DNA of 37,307 nucleotides from an uncultured Bacilli bacterium (GCA_949025205.1 CARMXJ010000012.1:1-37307), one strand, 5' to 3'; shown: positions 6,963-15,884, counted from the first letter of the stretch. Notes: generated by a model from the letters alone, not told the origin. A program made the numbers and translations.

Positions 6963-8120
6963 ATGAAGAAGATACTACAAAAAATAGATATACCTTTGTT
7001 TATTATGATGCTTTTGTATTCTATTTTAGGTTTAGTAATTATACTTAGTGCATCTTCTGTTTCTGCTGTTTTACGTTATCGTGTTCCTTCTTCTTATTTT
7101 TTTATTCGCCAACTTATTTTTATTGTTGCTTCGTTTTTTGTGGGTTTTCTTATTGTTTTAAGAATTCCTACTTCAAAATATAAACTGTTTGTACCTATAC
7201 TTGTAGTTGGAGCTTTAGCAGCATTAATTGGCCTTTTTTTCTACGGAATGATATCAAATAATGCCTTAAGTTGGTATGAACTTGGTTTTTTTAATTTGCA
7301 ACCAGCAGAATTTACGAAATCCGTTGTTATTCTTTATATGGCTGTTTTTTATCAAAATAGTGTTAAGAAGAAACGTACTCTTTATTATAATTTAATTCCT
7401 TTAGCGGTATGTGGGGTTATTTTTATATTAGTTGCCATGCAGCCAGATTTAGGAGGAGCTTTAATCATAGGTGGAATTGCCTTTTTGATTTTTATGATTG
7501 TTCCCTTAGGAAAAGAAAATCAAGTAAAACTTTTTAAAATCTTTGGGATTGGGCTTATTATTTTAGGAGTGGCATTGCTTTACAGTGGGGCCGATATTTT
7601 AAGTTCTAGACAGTTGCAACGTTTACAATTTAAAAATCCTTGTTCTCGGTATACAGAAGATACAGGATATCAAGTTTGTAATGGATTTATTGCGATTCAT
7701 AATGGAGGATTGTTTGGAAGAGGTCTTGGAAATTCTACTCAAAAGTATATGTATTTGCCAGAAGCACATACGGATTTTGTTTTTCCTATTTTAGTAGAAG
7801 AGTTAGGAGCTGTTGCAGGTATTTTTGTTCTTCTTGGGTATATGTATATTTTGTATCGAATTTTAAAAATAGGGAAAGAAGCAAAAGGAAATGTACGGAA
7901 TATGATTTTGTGTTATGGAACATTTGCCTTTGTTTTGCTTCATTTGTTGGTGAATCTTATGGGGGTACTTGCCCTTATTCCTTTAACTGGTGTTCCGATT
8001 CCTTTTTTAACGTATGGAGGAAGTTTTACAATTAATCTTATATTGATGCTTTTTGTGGTACAAAGAGTGGCTGTTGAAAATAAACAGATGAAGTTGCAAA
8101 GAGAAATGGCTAGGTTGTGA
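6963..8120 (+). CDS. SEDS-family peptidoglycan glycosyltransferase (FtsW/RodA/SpoVE type)
   Basis: The product has 385 residues and about ten membrane helices. SEDS proteins polymerise glycan strands from lipid II, working with a class B penicillin-binding protein in division (FtsW), elongation (RodA) or spore cortex (SpoVE). Diagnostic stretches are LQPAEFTKSVVILYMA, the catalytic-loop region NGGLFGRGLGNSTQKYMYL and PEAHTDFVFPILVEELG with its conserved Asp and Glu pair, and the C-terminal PLTGVPIPFLTYGGS. The GLGNSTQKYxYLPEAHTDF version is closer to FtsW/SpoVE than to RodA, but the subgroup is not certain. Start with GGGTGA upstream; monocistronic. It shows that the organism makes peptidoglycan. 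Confidence 0.93.
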   Translation: MKKILQKIDIPLFIMMLLYSILGLVIILSASSVSAVLRYRVPSSYFFIRQLIFIVASFFVGFLIVLRIPTSKYKLFVPILVVGALAALIGLFFYGMISNNALSWYELGFFNLQPAEFTKSVVILYMAVFYQNSVKKKRTLYYNLIPLAVCGVIFILVAMQPDLGGALIIGGIAFLIFMIVPLGKENQVKLFKIFGIGLIILGVALLYSGADILSSRQLQRLQFKNPCSRYTEDTGYQVCNGFIAIHNGGLFGRGLGNSTQKYMYLPEAHTDFVFPILVEELGAVAGIFVLLGYMYILYRILKIGKEAKGNVRNMILCYGTFAFVLLHLLVNLMGVLALIPLTGVPIPFLTYGGSFTINLILMLFVVQRVAVENKQMKLQREMARL

Positions 8121-8168
8121 TCTTGTTTTTCTTTTAATTTCTGTTATACTGAAATTAGGTGGTAATGC

Positions 8169-8933
8169 ATGAAAATTTTAGTATTGAATCATCAGAGTGA
8201 AAATGAAAAATATGAGATTTATGATATGTTATTAAATCAAGAAAAAGCTATAAAATTCAGAGAGAAGTATGCTAAAAAAATTAGATTTTATAGATTTGGG
8301 TTTAATATAAATTATGATGACTGGAATTTATTTTTAGATATTAGAGAAAATTATACAAATAATTGTCTTGTTATTTTGGAAAATATACCAGTTGTTAATG
8401 AAAAGGTATTTTATGGAGATGTTAGTGCTTCTTCTTTAATGAATCGATATAGTTTATATCCGTATTATGAAAATAATGTTTTTTTAGGATTTATGGAAAA
8501 AGAAAGGGAAGAAGGAAAATTACAAAGTGAAAATTTTGTAAATTCGTTTGTTAAAAATGGATTTAAACATTATGTGTTTGCTTATATAAACGATTATGAC
8601 TTGTGTCATGGTCATGCTTACTTGTTTTTGAATTCTCTTTTAGGAAGTGAATATGGCTCTATAAGGTATTCTGATAATGTTGTATATTTTCCTGATGAGC
8701 TTCTTACATATTTTTTGTTAGAAAATGGCTATATTTACGAAGCAAGTCATTATTTTGGAAAGCTTAATGAAGAAGAGATTTTAAAAAATTTTGATTTTCA
8801 GTTATCTTCCACATTTAGTCAAAAAAATATAAATGATTTAATAGACTGTGGTGTTCTTGAAGAACAATTTCAAAGAAAGTTAAGAATAGATTATCCTGTT
8901 GCTTCTTTTATAAGAAAATGTAAAGACAAATAA
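8169..8933 (+). CDS. Hypothetical 254-residue protein
   Basis: A soluble protein rich in Tyr, Phe, Asn and Glu, with no membrane helix or signal peptide. It has an N-terminal strand MKILVLNHQ, a central region with DYDLCHGHAYLFLNSLLGSE and VVYFPDELLTYFLLENGY, and a basic C-terminus. No catalytic motif is recognised. The start is well placed (AGGTGG at 8158-8163) and the 3' end overlaps a terminator hairpin, so it is a discrete single-gene unit between the SEDS gene and the transglutaminase cassette. Confidence 0.65.
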   Translation: MKILVLNHQSENEKYEIYDMLLNQEKAIKFREKYAKKIRFYRFGFNINYDDWNLFLDIRENYTNNCLVILENIPVVNEKVFYGDVSASSLMNRYSLYPYYENNVFLGFMEKEREEGKLQSENFVNSFVKNGFKHYVFAYINDYDLCHGHAYLFLNSLLGSEYGSIRYSDNVVYFPDELLTYFLLENGYIYEASHYFGKLNEEEILKNFDFQLSSTFSQKNINDLIDCGVLEEQFQRKLRIDYPVASFIRKCKDK

Positions 8934-8946
8934 AATGTCTTTTTTT
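8922..8946 (+). terminator. Terminator of the 254-residue gene
   Basis: AAAGACA (8922-8928) pairs with TGTCTTT (8936-8942) and runs into further T. The stop codon lies in the loop. Confidence 0.75.
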
Positions 8947-9081
8947 AATTTTAAAAAGTATATAAGTCATTAAATAGCCTTTATTTAAAGCATAGTTCAA
9001 TAAAATATTATTGATTTTATTATTAATTTACTACTTTAGAAATTTAATATCTAAGAATAAATTTGAAAAAAAAGATATACA

Positions 9082-9109
9082 TTGTTTTAAATTATAGACT
9101 AAATATGGT
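9082..9109 (+). promoter_or_regulatory. Possible promoter of the transglutaminase-like cassette
   Basis: TTGTTT (9082-9087) and TATGGT (9104-9109) are spaced 16 bases apart, in a very AT-rich gap. The match is moderate. Confidence 0.35.
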
Positions 9110-9145
9110 AAAATTTTTTTAGAATAAATGATTGGAGGTATAAAT

Positions 9146-9379
9146 ATGAGCCAAAATTTAAATTCTTTTAGAGATATAATAGCCTATATTAACTCTTTAG
9201 AAAATGAAGAACAAATTAAAGAATTTGTAATGTCTAGATTAGAAGAATTGGAAAATAATTCTAAAAAAAGAACCATAGATAAAAGCAATAATGGCCGTTT
9301 GATAGGGACAATTGCAGAAGGGTATATTAATTCAGATAGCCCTATTGTTACATCTTATATGGTTGATCCTTTTATATGA
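9146..9379 (+). CDS. Small partner protein (77 residues) of the transglutaminase-like enzyme
   Basis: The ATG at 9146 is chosen because GGAGG (9134-9138) is seven bases upstream; an earlier ATG at 9128 precedes that site. The protein has a helical, acidic N-terminal half (FRDIIAYINSLENEEQIKEF, then SRLEELENNSKKR) and a less polar C-terminal tail (GTIAEGYINSDSPIVTSYMVDPFI region). It has no membrane helix and no Cys. Its stop overlaps the start of the next gene (ATGA), so the two are translationally coupled. It could be a regulator, an inhibitor or a substrate peptide of the enzyme; nothing in the sequence decides between these. Confidence 0.65.
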   Translation: MSQNLNSFRDIIAYINSLENEEQIKEFVMSRLEELENNSKKRTIDKSNNGRLIGTIAEGYINSDSPIVTSYMVDPFI

Positions 9380-9951
9380 ATGATGCAACACTTTATATAG
9401 AATTTATAAAATCTATTAAAGGTAAAAATTTAAATAATCCTTTACAATTTTTTCATGAATTACAAGATTTTACAATTGAAGCATTTGGTTTTAAAGGAAA
9501 TCAAGCTATTAGAGTAAATGTTTACTTGCAAGAAAGATATGATTCTCCAATATCAATAGCAGATTTCTATAAAAATAATTCTGCGTTATGTTCAGAGAGA
9601 AGTGCAGCAGTACAAAATATAGCAGAGTTTTGTGGAATAAAGAGTTATTTAGTATTTGGTAAATTAAGTTCTGAAGGAAAAGAAGAAGAACATGCATTTA
9701 ATATATTTCAAATGAAAGATGGTACTTTGATTTTATATGATTCAACAAACCCAGTTACACTTAATAGTGGATATGTTCCAGCATATTCAATTATTGGTAA
9801 AGAAGATATTTCTAATATAGAAACCATTTCATTCGATTTTGAGGGACTTAATAAAATTTATAATCAACCTATTCATCCAGATGAACCATTAGATAGAATT
9901 TACACTACTTGTAATTATTATTTAAAGAATGAGGGAGTCCAATTAAAATAA
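9376..9951 (+). CDS. Transglutaminase/papain-fold enzyme, unknown substrate
   Basis: The product has 191 residues. I see a Cys-His-Asp arrangement typical of the transglutaminase-like fold: Cys72 at the start of a helix (LCSERSAAVQNIAEFCGI), His106 on a strand (EEEHAFNIFQ) and Asp122 on the next strand (LILYDSTNP). The spacing (34 and 16 residues) and the Y-D-x-T-N-P ending agree with the family. No signal peptide is present, so it should act in the cytoplasm. Such enzymes can be peptidases, amidases or protein cross-linkers, and the substrate cannot be read from the sequence. It is coupled to the small gene before it, and the pair is bounded by terminators on both sides in AT-rich DNA, suggesting a movable cassette. 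Confidence 0.6.
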   Translation: MNDATLYIEFIKSIKGKNLNNPLQFFHELQDFTIEAFGFKGNQAIRVNVYLQERYDSPISIADFYKNNSALCSERSAAVQNIAEFCGIKSYLVFGKLSSEGKEEEHAFNIFQMKDGTLILYDSTNPVTLNSGYVPAYSIIGKEDISNIETISFDFEGLNKIYNQPIHPDEPLDRIYTTCNYYLKNEGVQLK

Positions 9952-10317
9952 AAAAATTAAGTAGATAATTGTAAAAATGTTTCCTCATATAACTGACTAA
10001 ATCATATTTTAATATTTAATTTTTTATAGAGTTTTTTTGATACTATGGCATTGCATAGTATTTTTTTAATATTTAAAATTAATAATACAAAATAAGTGCT
10101 GAAAATTTACTATTCTTTTACTACTTTTGAAAGCAAAAATATAAGAAATTATAACAATATATGTGAGAATCTTCCAAAATAAGAGCTATAAACACTTGTA
10201 AAATCAAGTTATAGTAGAATTTAAGAAGTTATAAGAAGTTAATAAAAAACATGAACTATTTTATTTTAAAAAGGAAATAGCAAATTTAGGTTGTACATAT
10301 ATAGTGGAGGTGATGAA
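9952..10317 (+). other. AT-rich intergenic stretch between the cassette and comEA
   Basis: No convincing gene is seen in these 366 bases on either strand. They hold a terminator (10040-10067) and short AT-rich repeats such as AAGAAGTTATAAGAAGTTA near 10223. The comEA ribosome binding site is at the right end. Confidence 0.6.
10040..10067 (+). terminator. Terminator of the transglutaminase-like cassette
   Basis: ATACTATG (10040-10047) pairs perfectly with CATAGTAT (10054-10061) around a six-base loop and is followed by a T run. Confidence 0.8.
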
Positions 10318-10986
10318 ATGGAATATGTAAAAAAATACCTAAATAATCCTTTATTTTATGGAGTCATTATTTTATTATTGCTTTTCACCAATATAGGCTC
10401 AATAGTTTATTTTTTGATGCAAGATAAAGAAAATTTTGAAGAACCTATTATTTGTGAAGAATGTCCGGTATGTGAAGAAGTGACAGTGGTAGAAGAGGAA
10501 GAAGTTATTCCCACTATAAAAGTGGATATTAAAGGGTATGTAAAGAATCCAGGAGTATACGAAATACAAGAAGGAGCCATTGTGAACGATTTGATTGGTA
10601 TGGCTGGAGGGATTAAAAGTGGAGGAACAACAGACAATATTAATTTAAGCAAAAAACTTAATAACGAAGATATGATAGTTGTTTTGTCTAAAACAGAATT
10701 AAAAAAGAAAGAAATACTTACTATAAGTACGCAAAGTAGTGGTATTGTTTCTTCTAGTCAAAATCAATCTGGTACAACAAATACAAGCGTAGAAAACAAA
10801 AAGGTTTCTTTAAATACTGCTACGAAGGCAGAGTTAATGACTATTTCAGGAATTGGAGAAGCCAAAGCAGATAGCATAATAGAGTATCGTAGTAAAACGG
10901 CTTTTACAAGTATAGAAGATGTTATGAAAGTTTCAGGTATAGGAGAAGCTTTATACGAAAAAATTAAAGATTTTATTACAATCTAA
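10318..10986 (+). CDS. comEA: ComEA, competence DNA receptor
   Basis: The product has 222 residues. The ATG at 10318 is used, with GGAGGTGAT just upstream. A single N-terminal membrane anchor (about residues 12-32, YGVIILLLLFTNIGSIVYFL) is followed by an unusual acidic linker with CEECPVCEE, then a SLBB domain (IKVDIKGYVKNPGVYEI), a Ser/Gln/Thr-rich linker and a C-terminal double helix-hairpin-helix (LNTATKAELMTISGIGEAKA and VMKVSGIGEALYEKIKDF). ComEA binds double-stranded DNA outside the membrane and passes it to ComEC. It is directly followed by comEC, as in Bacillus (where comEB lies between). Confidence 0.95.
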   Translation: MEYVKKYLNNPLFYGVIILLLLFTNIGSIVYFLMQDKENFEEPIICEECPVCEEVTVVEEEEVIPTIKVDIKGYVKNPGVYEIQEGAIVNDLIGMAGGIKSGGTTDNINLSKKLNNEDMIVVLSKTELKKKEILTISTQSSGIVSSSQNQSGTTNTSVENKKVSLNTATKAELMTISGIGEAKADSIIEYRSKTAFTSIEDVMKVSGIGEALYEKIKDFITI

Positions 10987-11002
10987 CGGCTTTTATGTTT
11001 TT

Positions 11003-13015
11003 TTGTTTTGTTTTCTTTCTCTTTATGTATTTTTGTTTACAAAGGTGATAAAGTATTATTCTTCATTTCCAGAAAACATACAAGATATTTCTGCTAGGAT
11101 TATTTCGTTTTCTATTAATGGAGATAGGCTTTCTATGACTTTAAAAGAAAGAGAGGAGTTTATTGCCAATTATACGATAAAAAGTGCAGAAGAAAAAGAA
11201 TATTTAGAAAATCATTTAAAGGTCGGTTTGGTACTTAAGATGACTGGAGAGAAGAGTGAAATTTTAGGACAAACCATTCCCAATACTTTTGACTATAAGA
11301 AATATTTGTATGCAAAAAGAATTTATTTTGTATTTAAAGTGAAAAGTTTGGAAATTTTAAATCATCCTATTTCTGTTTTTTCAAAATTTAAAAATATTTT
11401 TGATGAAAGAATTAGAAAGCTAGGAGATGATGCCTACTTGAGAGCTTTCGTTTTAGGAGATAAAACAAAAATGGATGGGGAAGTTTATGATTCTATTGTT
11501 CATAATGGAGTAAGTCATTTGTTTGCACTATCTGGGATGCATTTGTCTTTGGTTTATGTTTTGCTTTCTAAGTTGCTCCATAAATTTAAATATAAAAAAG
11601 TAATCATTTATCTTGTGTTATTTGGTTATTTATTTTTAACTGGATTTTCTGTTTCTTTTTTACGAGCGATTTTATTTATGATTTTACTTGATGTGAATAA
11701 AAAATTTAATTTGGGGATTAGTAGTATTAAGATTTTGTTTCTTACGGCGACTTTTCTTCTTTTATATGAACCCTTTTTTATTTTTCAAGTGGGGTTTTGG
11801 TATACTTTTGTCATTACGTTTTCTTTGTTATTTTCTCATGATTTGTTAAAAGACAAAGGAAAGATAAAACAAGTTATTTTAGTAAGTCTTATTACGTTTT
11901 TATTTGGGTTTCCGATTACTGTTTATATTAATTATGAAGTTAATTTATTGTCGATTCTTAATAATATTTTGTTGGTCCCTTTTATTAGCACAATTGTATT
12001 TCCTTTTGCTTTGCTTACTTTTTTTGTTCCTTTTTTACTGCCTATTTTTCATTTTTTTACTTTGTTTTTAGAGTGGTCTAACCATTTTTGTTTAGAATTT
12101 GCTATTCCTTTCATTGTAGGAAAAATAAATTTAGGAGAGGTTTTTCTTTATTATTTTCTGCTTATTTTTAGCATTCATTTTTCGTTTAAGAAAGGGTATT
12201 TTTTTTTACTGCTTTTTGTCTGCTTTCTTTACAATAAAAATCTTTTTGACAATCATTATTCTGTATATTTTATTGATGTTTCACAAGGGGATTCTGCTCT
12301 TTTTGTATCACCACGTAACAAAGAGGTAATTATGGTGGACACAGGTGGAAAGGTTCGTAATAAAACAGAAGATTTTCAAAAGCCAATAAAAGAATCTAGT
12401 TTGTCTAAAAATATCCTTTTGTTTTTAAAAAGCATTCGTGTAAGAAAAATCGATTTGCTTCTTCTTAGCCATGGAGATTTGGACCATTTAGGGTATGCGC
12501 TAGATATTGGAGAATCTATTAAAATTAAAAATGTGATGCTGAATCAAGATAAAGTAAATCTATATGAAAAAGAATTAGTACAGAAGTATAAAAGAATAGT
12601 AGATTACAACTCGAAAGCTTTTTCTTTTTCTACTTATTTTACAGGTATGTATGATAATGAAAATGATAATAGTATTGTAAGTAAGCTAAAAATTTATGAT
12701 TATCAATTTTTAATGATGGGAGATGCATCCAAAAAAGTAGAAGAGAAATTATTATCACAAAATATATCCGCTGATTTTATAAAGCTTGGTCATCACGGCT
12801 CTAAAACAAGTTCTTCTAAGGATTTTTTAGAAAAAGTTAATCCAAAGTATGCCATTATATCCGCAGGCCGAAATAATCTTTATCATCATCCTTCTAAAGA
12901 AACGTTAAATACTTTAGAAACGTTGCATATCAAGAGTTTAAATACGCAAGAACTTGGGACCATTCAAATTAAAATAAATAAAAAAGGATATCACATTCTT
13001 TCTACTTTCACATAA
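11003..13015 (+). CDS. comEC: ComEC, competence DNA channel protein
   Basis: The product has about 670 residues: a short hydrophobic start, an OB-type soluble domain (residues about 28-110), the competence domain with many membrane helices (GVSHLFALSGMHLSLVYVLL begins the conserved block), and a C-terminal metallo-beta-lactamase-like domain (YFIDVSQGDSALFV, then LLLLSHGDLDHLGYA and KLGHHGSKTSSS). It moves single-stranded DNA into the cytoplasm. The start is awkward: the best in-frame choice is a TTG at 11003 with no ribosome binding site, while an ATG at 10995 is out of frame by one base across a run of seven T. The body of the gene is intact. Confidence 0.93.
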   Translation: MFCFLSLYVFLFTKVIKYYSSFPENIQDISARIISFSINGDRLSMTLKEREEFIANYTIKSAEEKEYLENHLKVGLVLKMTGEKSEILGQTIPNTFDYKKYLYAKRIYFVFKVKSLEILNHPISVFSKFKNIFDERIRKLGDDAYLRAFVLGDKTKMDGEVYDSIVHNGVSHLFALSGMHLSLVYVLLSKLLHKFKYKKVIIYLVLFGYLFLTGFSVSFLRAILFMILLDVNKKFNLGISSIKILFLTATFLLLYEPFFIFQVGFWYTFVITFSLLFSHDLLKDKGKIKQVILVSLITFLFGFPITVYINYEVNLLSILNNILLVPFISTIVFPFALLTFFVPFLLPIFHFFTLFLEWSNHFCLEFAIPFIVGKINLGEVFLYYFLLIFSIHFSFKKGYFFLLLFVCFLYNKNLFDNHYSVYFIDVSQGDSALFVSPRNKEVIMVDTGGKVRNKTEDFQKPIKESSLSKNILLFLKSIRVRKIDLLLLSHGDLDHLGYALDIGESIKIKNVMLNQDKVNLYEKELVQKYKRIVDYNSKAFSFSTYFTGMYDNENDNSIVSKLKIYDYQFLMMGDASKKVEEKLLSQNISADFIKLGHHGSKTSSSKDFLEKVNPKYAIISAGRNNLYHHPSKETLNTLETLHIKSLNTQELGTIQIKINKKGYHILSTFT

Positions 13016-13049
13016 AATAAAGTACACTGATTGGTGTTTTAAATAGATG

Positions 13050-13076
13050 AGAAGAAATTTCGTTTTCTTCTTTTTT
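13050..13076 (+). terminator. Terminator of comEA-comEC
   Basis: AGAAGAAA (13050-13057) pairs with TTTCTTCT (13064-13071), followed by more T. Its tail runs into the holA -10 element. Confidence 0.75.
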
Positions 13077-13080
13077 ATTG

Positions 13081-13086
13081 TATAAT
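13081..13086 (+). promoter_or_regulatory. -10 element of holA
   Basis: A perfect TATAAT lies 22 bases before the holA start codon, directly after the comEC terminator. No clear -35 is visible. Confidence 0.45.
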
Positions 13087-13108
13087 TGTTTTAATGGAGG
13101 ATTTTTGT

Positions 13109-14044
13109 ATGTATTTAATTTATGGAGATAGTTTCAGGTTAATAGAAGAAGAAATTGCAAAGATTGTAAAAAATGAGAACAATATCGTGACAATGGATTT
13201 GTTATCATGTGATTTATATGATGTTTTAACAGAAGCACAATATGTTTCTATGTTTCAAGAAAAAAAATACATTATTGTTAAGAATGCTAATTTTTTTACA
13301 GCAAATTCTAAAACTAGTGAAGAAGAGATAGAAGCTTTTATGAAGTATATGAAGGAACCAGCTTCTTTAACAACTCTTATTTTTACTACTTATGAAAAGA
13401 TTGATTCTCGAAAAAAGGTGGTAAAAACTTTTTCTTCTTTGCATAAAGTAATTTCTGTTCATTTATTAAATACAAACGATTTGTTAAATAAATTAAGAGA
13501 TTATGTTTTTCATAATAAATACAAAATAGATACCGATACTTTGCATTATATTGTAACGGCTTGCCAAAACAATTATGATTTGGCCTACAATGAATTGAAT
13601 AAGTTGTTTTTGTATTATAACGAACCACAATTGATTCAGCTTGCAGATGTTAAGCAAATCGTATCTCGAGCACTAATGGATAATCATTTCAAATTTGTAG
13701 AAGCTGTTGTAGAAAAAGATATGAAAAGGGCATTGCGCATCTTAAATGATTTGTATACCTTAAAGGTTGACCCCATTCAACTTATTATGTTGCTTGCAAG
13801 AGAATACCGGCTTATGTACAGTGCTCTAACCTTAAGAGAATGTGGTTATCCTAAAAGTAAAATAGGAAAAGAACTCGGATTACAAGATTGGCAAATTGAT
13901 AAATTGTTGCGCAATTGTTCTTTATATTATAAAGATACTTTAGCTGGATTATTAAAGCAATTGTCTATACTTGATTACAAATTGAAAAAAGGGGATATGG
14001 ACCGTTTTATGGCTTTAAAAACTTTTTTATTAGAAATAGAATAG
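13109..14044 (+). CDS. holA: DNA polymerase III delta subunit
   Basis: The product has 311 residues. The ATG at 13109 is used because GGAGG lies just upstream; an ATG at 13094 is in front of that site. The N-terminal AAA+-like domain is degenerate, as is normal for delta: it begins YLIYGDSFRLIEEEI and includes FTTYEKIDSRKKVVKTFSS. The C-terminal collar domain has QLIMLLAREYRLMYSALTL and LLKQLSILDYKLKKGDMDR. Delta opens the sliding clamp in the clamp loader. The comEC-holA order matches that of Bacillus (yqeN after comEC), supporting the call. Confidence 0.93.
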   Translation: MYLIYGDSFRLIEEEIAKIVKNENNIVTMDLLSCDLYDVLTEAQYVSMFQEKKYIIVKNANFFTANSKTSEEEIEAFMKYMKEPASLTTLIFTTYEKIDSRKKVVKTFSSLHKVISVHLLNTNDLLNKLRDYVFHNKYKIDTDTLHYIVTACQNNYDLAYNELNKLFLYYNEPQLIQLADVKQIVSRALMDNHFKFVEAVVEKDMKRALRILNDLYTLKVDPIQLIMLLAREYRLMYSALTLRECGYPKSKIGKELGLQDWQIDKLLRNCSLYYKDTLAGLLKQLSILDYKLKKGDMDRFMALKTFLLEIE

Positions 14045-14061
14045 TTTGTTAAAATAACTAA

Positions 14062-14095
14062 AAAACTTTGAGAATTTATCTCAAAGCTTCTTTTA
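14062..14095. terminator. Bidirectional terminator between holA and rnhC
   Basis: CTTTGAGA (14066-14073) pairs with TCTCAAAG (14079-14086). On the forward strand it is followed by CTTCTTTTATTTT, on the reverse strand by six T, so it serves both convergent genes; it overlaps the rnhC stop codon. Confidence 0.85.
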
Positions 14096-15017
14096 TTTTG
14101 TCTGTATTTTTAAAGTTTAATTTTGCTATTGTTTCTAATTTTTCTATTCCGTGTTTTTTTACAATTTCTTTTCCCACTTCATCTACGATAGAATTGGCAC
14201 CTTTGGGAATTTCTAAGCCAAGTTCTTTTGTTAATTCATCCATTTTCATTAAAAATATATATCTACTAATAATACTTGCTGCTGCAACACTTGCGCATTT
14301 GCTTTCCGCTTTGGTGGTAAAAGTTATATCCGTTACTTTTTCTGTGGATTCTAAAATATGTTCAAAATATTTTCTTGGATAAACAAATTGGTCTACTACA
14401 ATTTTTTTATAAGGATATTTTTCTTCTTTATGGGTAATGGCATAAAGAACTTTGTTATGTAGTATGGCTTTTATTTTATTCATGTTGTATCCTTTTTTTT
14501 GGTATTCGTTGTAGGCTTTGTTATTTAGTGTAAATGTTACGTATGGAATTTCTTTGATTAGGCTAGGAGCAATTTTTAAAATTTTATCATCGGTTAGTTT
14601 TTTAGAATCTTTTACTCCTAATTCATTGATAAAATCAATTTTCTCTTTGTCTACATAAGTTGCTGTTACAACAATGGGGCCAAAATAATCACCAGTTCCT
14701 ACTTCATCTGAACCAATGGTTGACATACTATAGTAATAATTTAATTCTTCTTTGTATTTTTCTTTTTCTTTTTTTGGTTCGTTAATGTCGATGTTTCGAT
14801 TGTTTAATTTACGCTCCATATCTACCCATATGTTAGCATCAATATCAGCACTTACTCCTTGAAACATGGCTTTTCCACTTTCATAAAGAGTGATAATGGT
14901 ATCTGCTTCCATCGCTTGAAAAATAGCATAGGGTGGTGTTTTTTCTCTTCTTACATCTTTATAGTATTCTATCATTTTTTGTTTTATATTTTCGCTGACT
15001 TTAAAAACTATAGTCAA
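14076..15017 (-). CDS. rnhC: Ribonuclease HIII
   Basis: The product has 313 residues. The start is a TTG at 15017, well supported by GAGGTGAT seven bases before it. An N-terminal TBP-like substrate-binding domain (about residues 1-85) precedes the RNase H domain, which begins IGSDEVGTGDYFGPIVV (catalytic Asp-Glu) and continues with LGVKDSKKLTDDKI and SKCASVAAASIISRY. The D-E-V-G-x-G-D form and the N-terminal domain identify HIII and not HII. It removes RNA from RNA-DNA hybrids. It is convergent with holA, and cvpA follows on the other strand, a common neighbour of rnhC. Confidence 0.96.
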   Translation of the reverse strand: MTIVFKVSENIKQKMIEYYKDVRREKTPPYAIFQAMEADTIITLYESGKAMFQGVSADIDANIWVDMERKLNNRNIDINEPKKEKEKYKEELNYYYSMSTIGSDEVGTGDYFGPIVVTATYVDKEKIDFINELGVKDSKKLTDDKILKIAPSLIKEIPYVTFTLNNKAYNEYQKKGYNMNKIKAILHNKVLYAITHKEEKYPYKKIVVDQFVYPRKYFEHILESTEKVTDITFTTKAESKCASVAAASIISRYIFLMKMDELTKELGLEIPKGANSIVDEVGKEIVKKHGIEKLETIAKLNFKNTDKIKEALR

Positions 15018-15141
15018 AGCCTATCACCTCAAGAAGTATTTTATCAAAATGTTTTCTTAAAGTCTATTGATAAAAACAGAAGAAAATCTAGAAAAACTGT
15101 TAAGAAATTAGAAAAATCTTTCTTTTTGTTTTGAGTTATAC

Positions 15142-15147
15142 TATAAT
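15142..15147 (+). promoter_or_regulatory. -10 element of cvpA-trxA
   Basis: TATAAT lies 27 bases before the chosen cvpA start. No good -35 is seen. Confidence 0.35.
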
Positions 15148-15173
15148 TAAAATAAGTTAGGAGAATGTTTATT

Positions 15174-15884
15174 ATGGTTAATATTGTGGATGCAGTAATT
15201 TTGTTGCTTTTATTAATGGGAACTTTGGTTGGCTTTAAAAAGGGAGTAATTAAAAGTGTTGTTTCCTTTGTAGGAACGATTATCGTTGTTGTTTTGTCTT
15301 TTACGTTAAAAAATCCTTTGTCTGTATTTTTGTATACTTATTTTCCATTTTTTAATGTAGGGATTACGGTTATTAATATTTTGATTTATGAAGCCATTGC
15401 TTTTGTTCTTGTATTTGCTATATTGTCTACTATTTTAGGGGTAGTGATTAAAATATCTGGTATTATTGAAACGTTATTAAAATTTACTATTATTTTAGGG
15501 ATTCCTTCCAAGATTTTAGGAGCCATATTTGGATTTTTAGAAATGTATTTGTTTGTTTTTGTCGCTTTATTTGCACTTGTTCAATTTAATGTACAAAGTA
15601 GTTTAATCACCGATAGCAAGATGGCCGATTGGATTTTAGGAAAAACGCCGATTGTTAGCAATGTAATGGAGGACACTTATAAAGGTGTAAAAGAAATAGT
15701 GGCTTTGAATAAAAATTATAAAGATTCACAAGACAAAGAAAAATTAAATCAAGATGGTTTAGATATTTTACTTAAATATAAGGTATTAAGTGTTGAAAAT
15801 GCGAATAAACTATTAGAAAAGAATAAATTAAAAATTAAGGATGCAAATGTAATTGTATCTAAGTATGAAAAGAGTGAGAATTAA
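15174..15884 (+). CDS. CvpA family membrane protein
   Basis: The product has 236 residues. The ATG at 15174 has AGGAGA (15159-15164) nine bases upstream; the ATG at 15165 abuts that site. The N-terminal 150 residues form four or five membrane helices starting with the family signature VDAVILLLLLMGTLVGFKKG (the G-x-x-x-G rich first helix) and include ILSTILGVVIKISGIIETLL. The remaining 90 residues are soluble and charged. CvpA proteins are named for colicin V production in E. coli; their general role is not settled. In Bacillota the gene is typically next to rnhC, as here. It is coupled to the thioredoxin gene by a one-base overlap (TAATG). Confidence 0.85.
   Translation: MVNIVDAVILLLLLMGTLVGFKKGVIKSVVSFVGTIIVVVLSFTLKNPLSVFLYTYFPFFNVGITVINILIYEAIAFVLVFAILSTILGVVIKISGIIETLLKFTIILGIPSKILGAIFGFLEMYLFVFVALFALVQFNVQSSLITDSKMADWILGKTPIVSNVMEDTYKGVKEIVALNKNYKDSQDKEKLNQDGLDILLKYKVLSVENANKLLEKNKLKIKDANVIVSKYEKSEN

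Noticed and set aside
6963..8120. Possible UGA-as-tryptophan code, given the Mollicutes-like gene set
   Set aside because: TGA ends this gene and others (uvrC, tnpA, the 77-residue gene) at the expected family lengths, and TGG is used for Trp.
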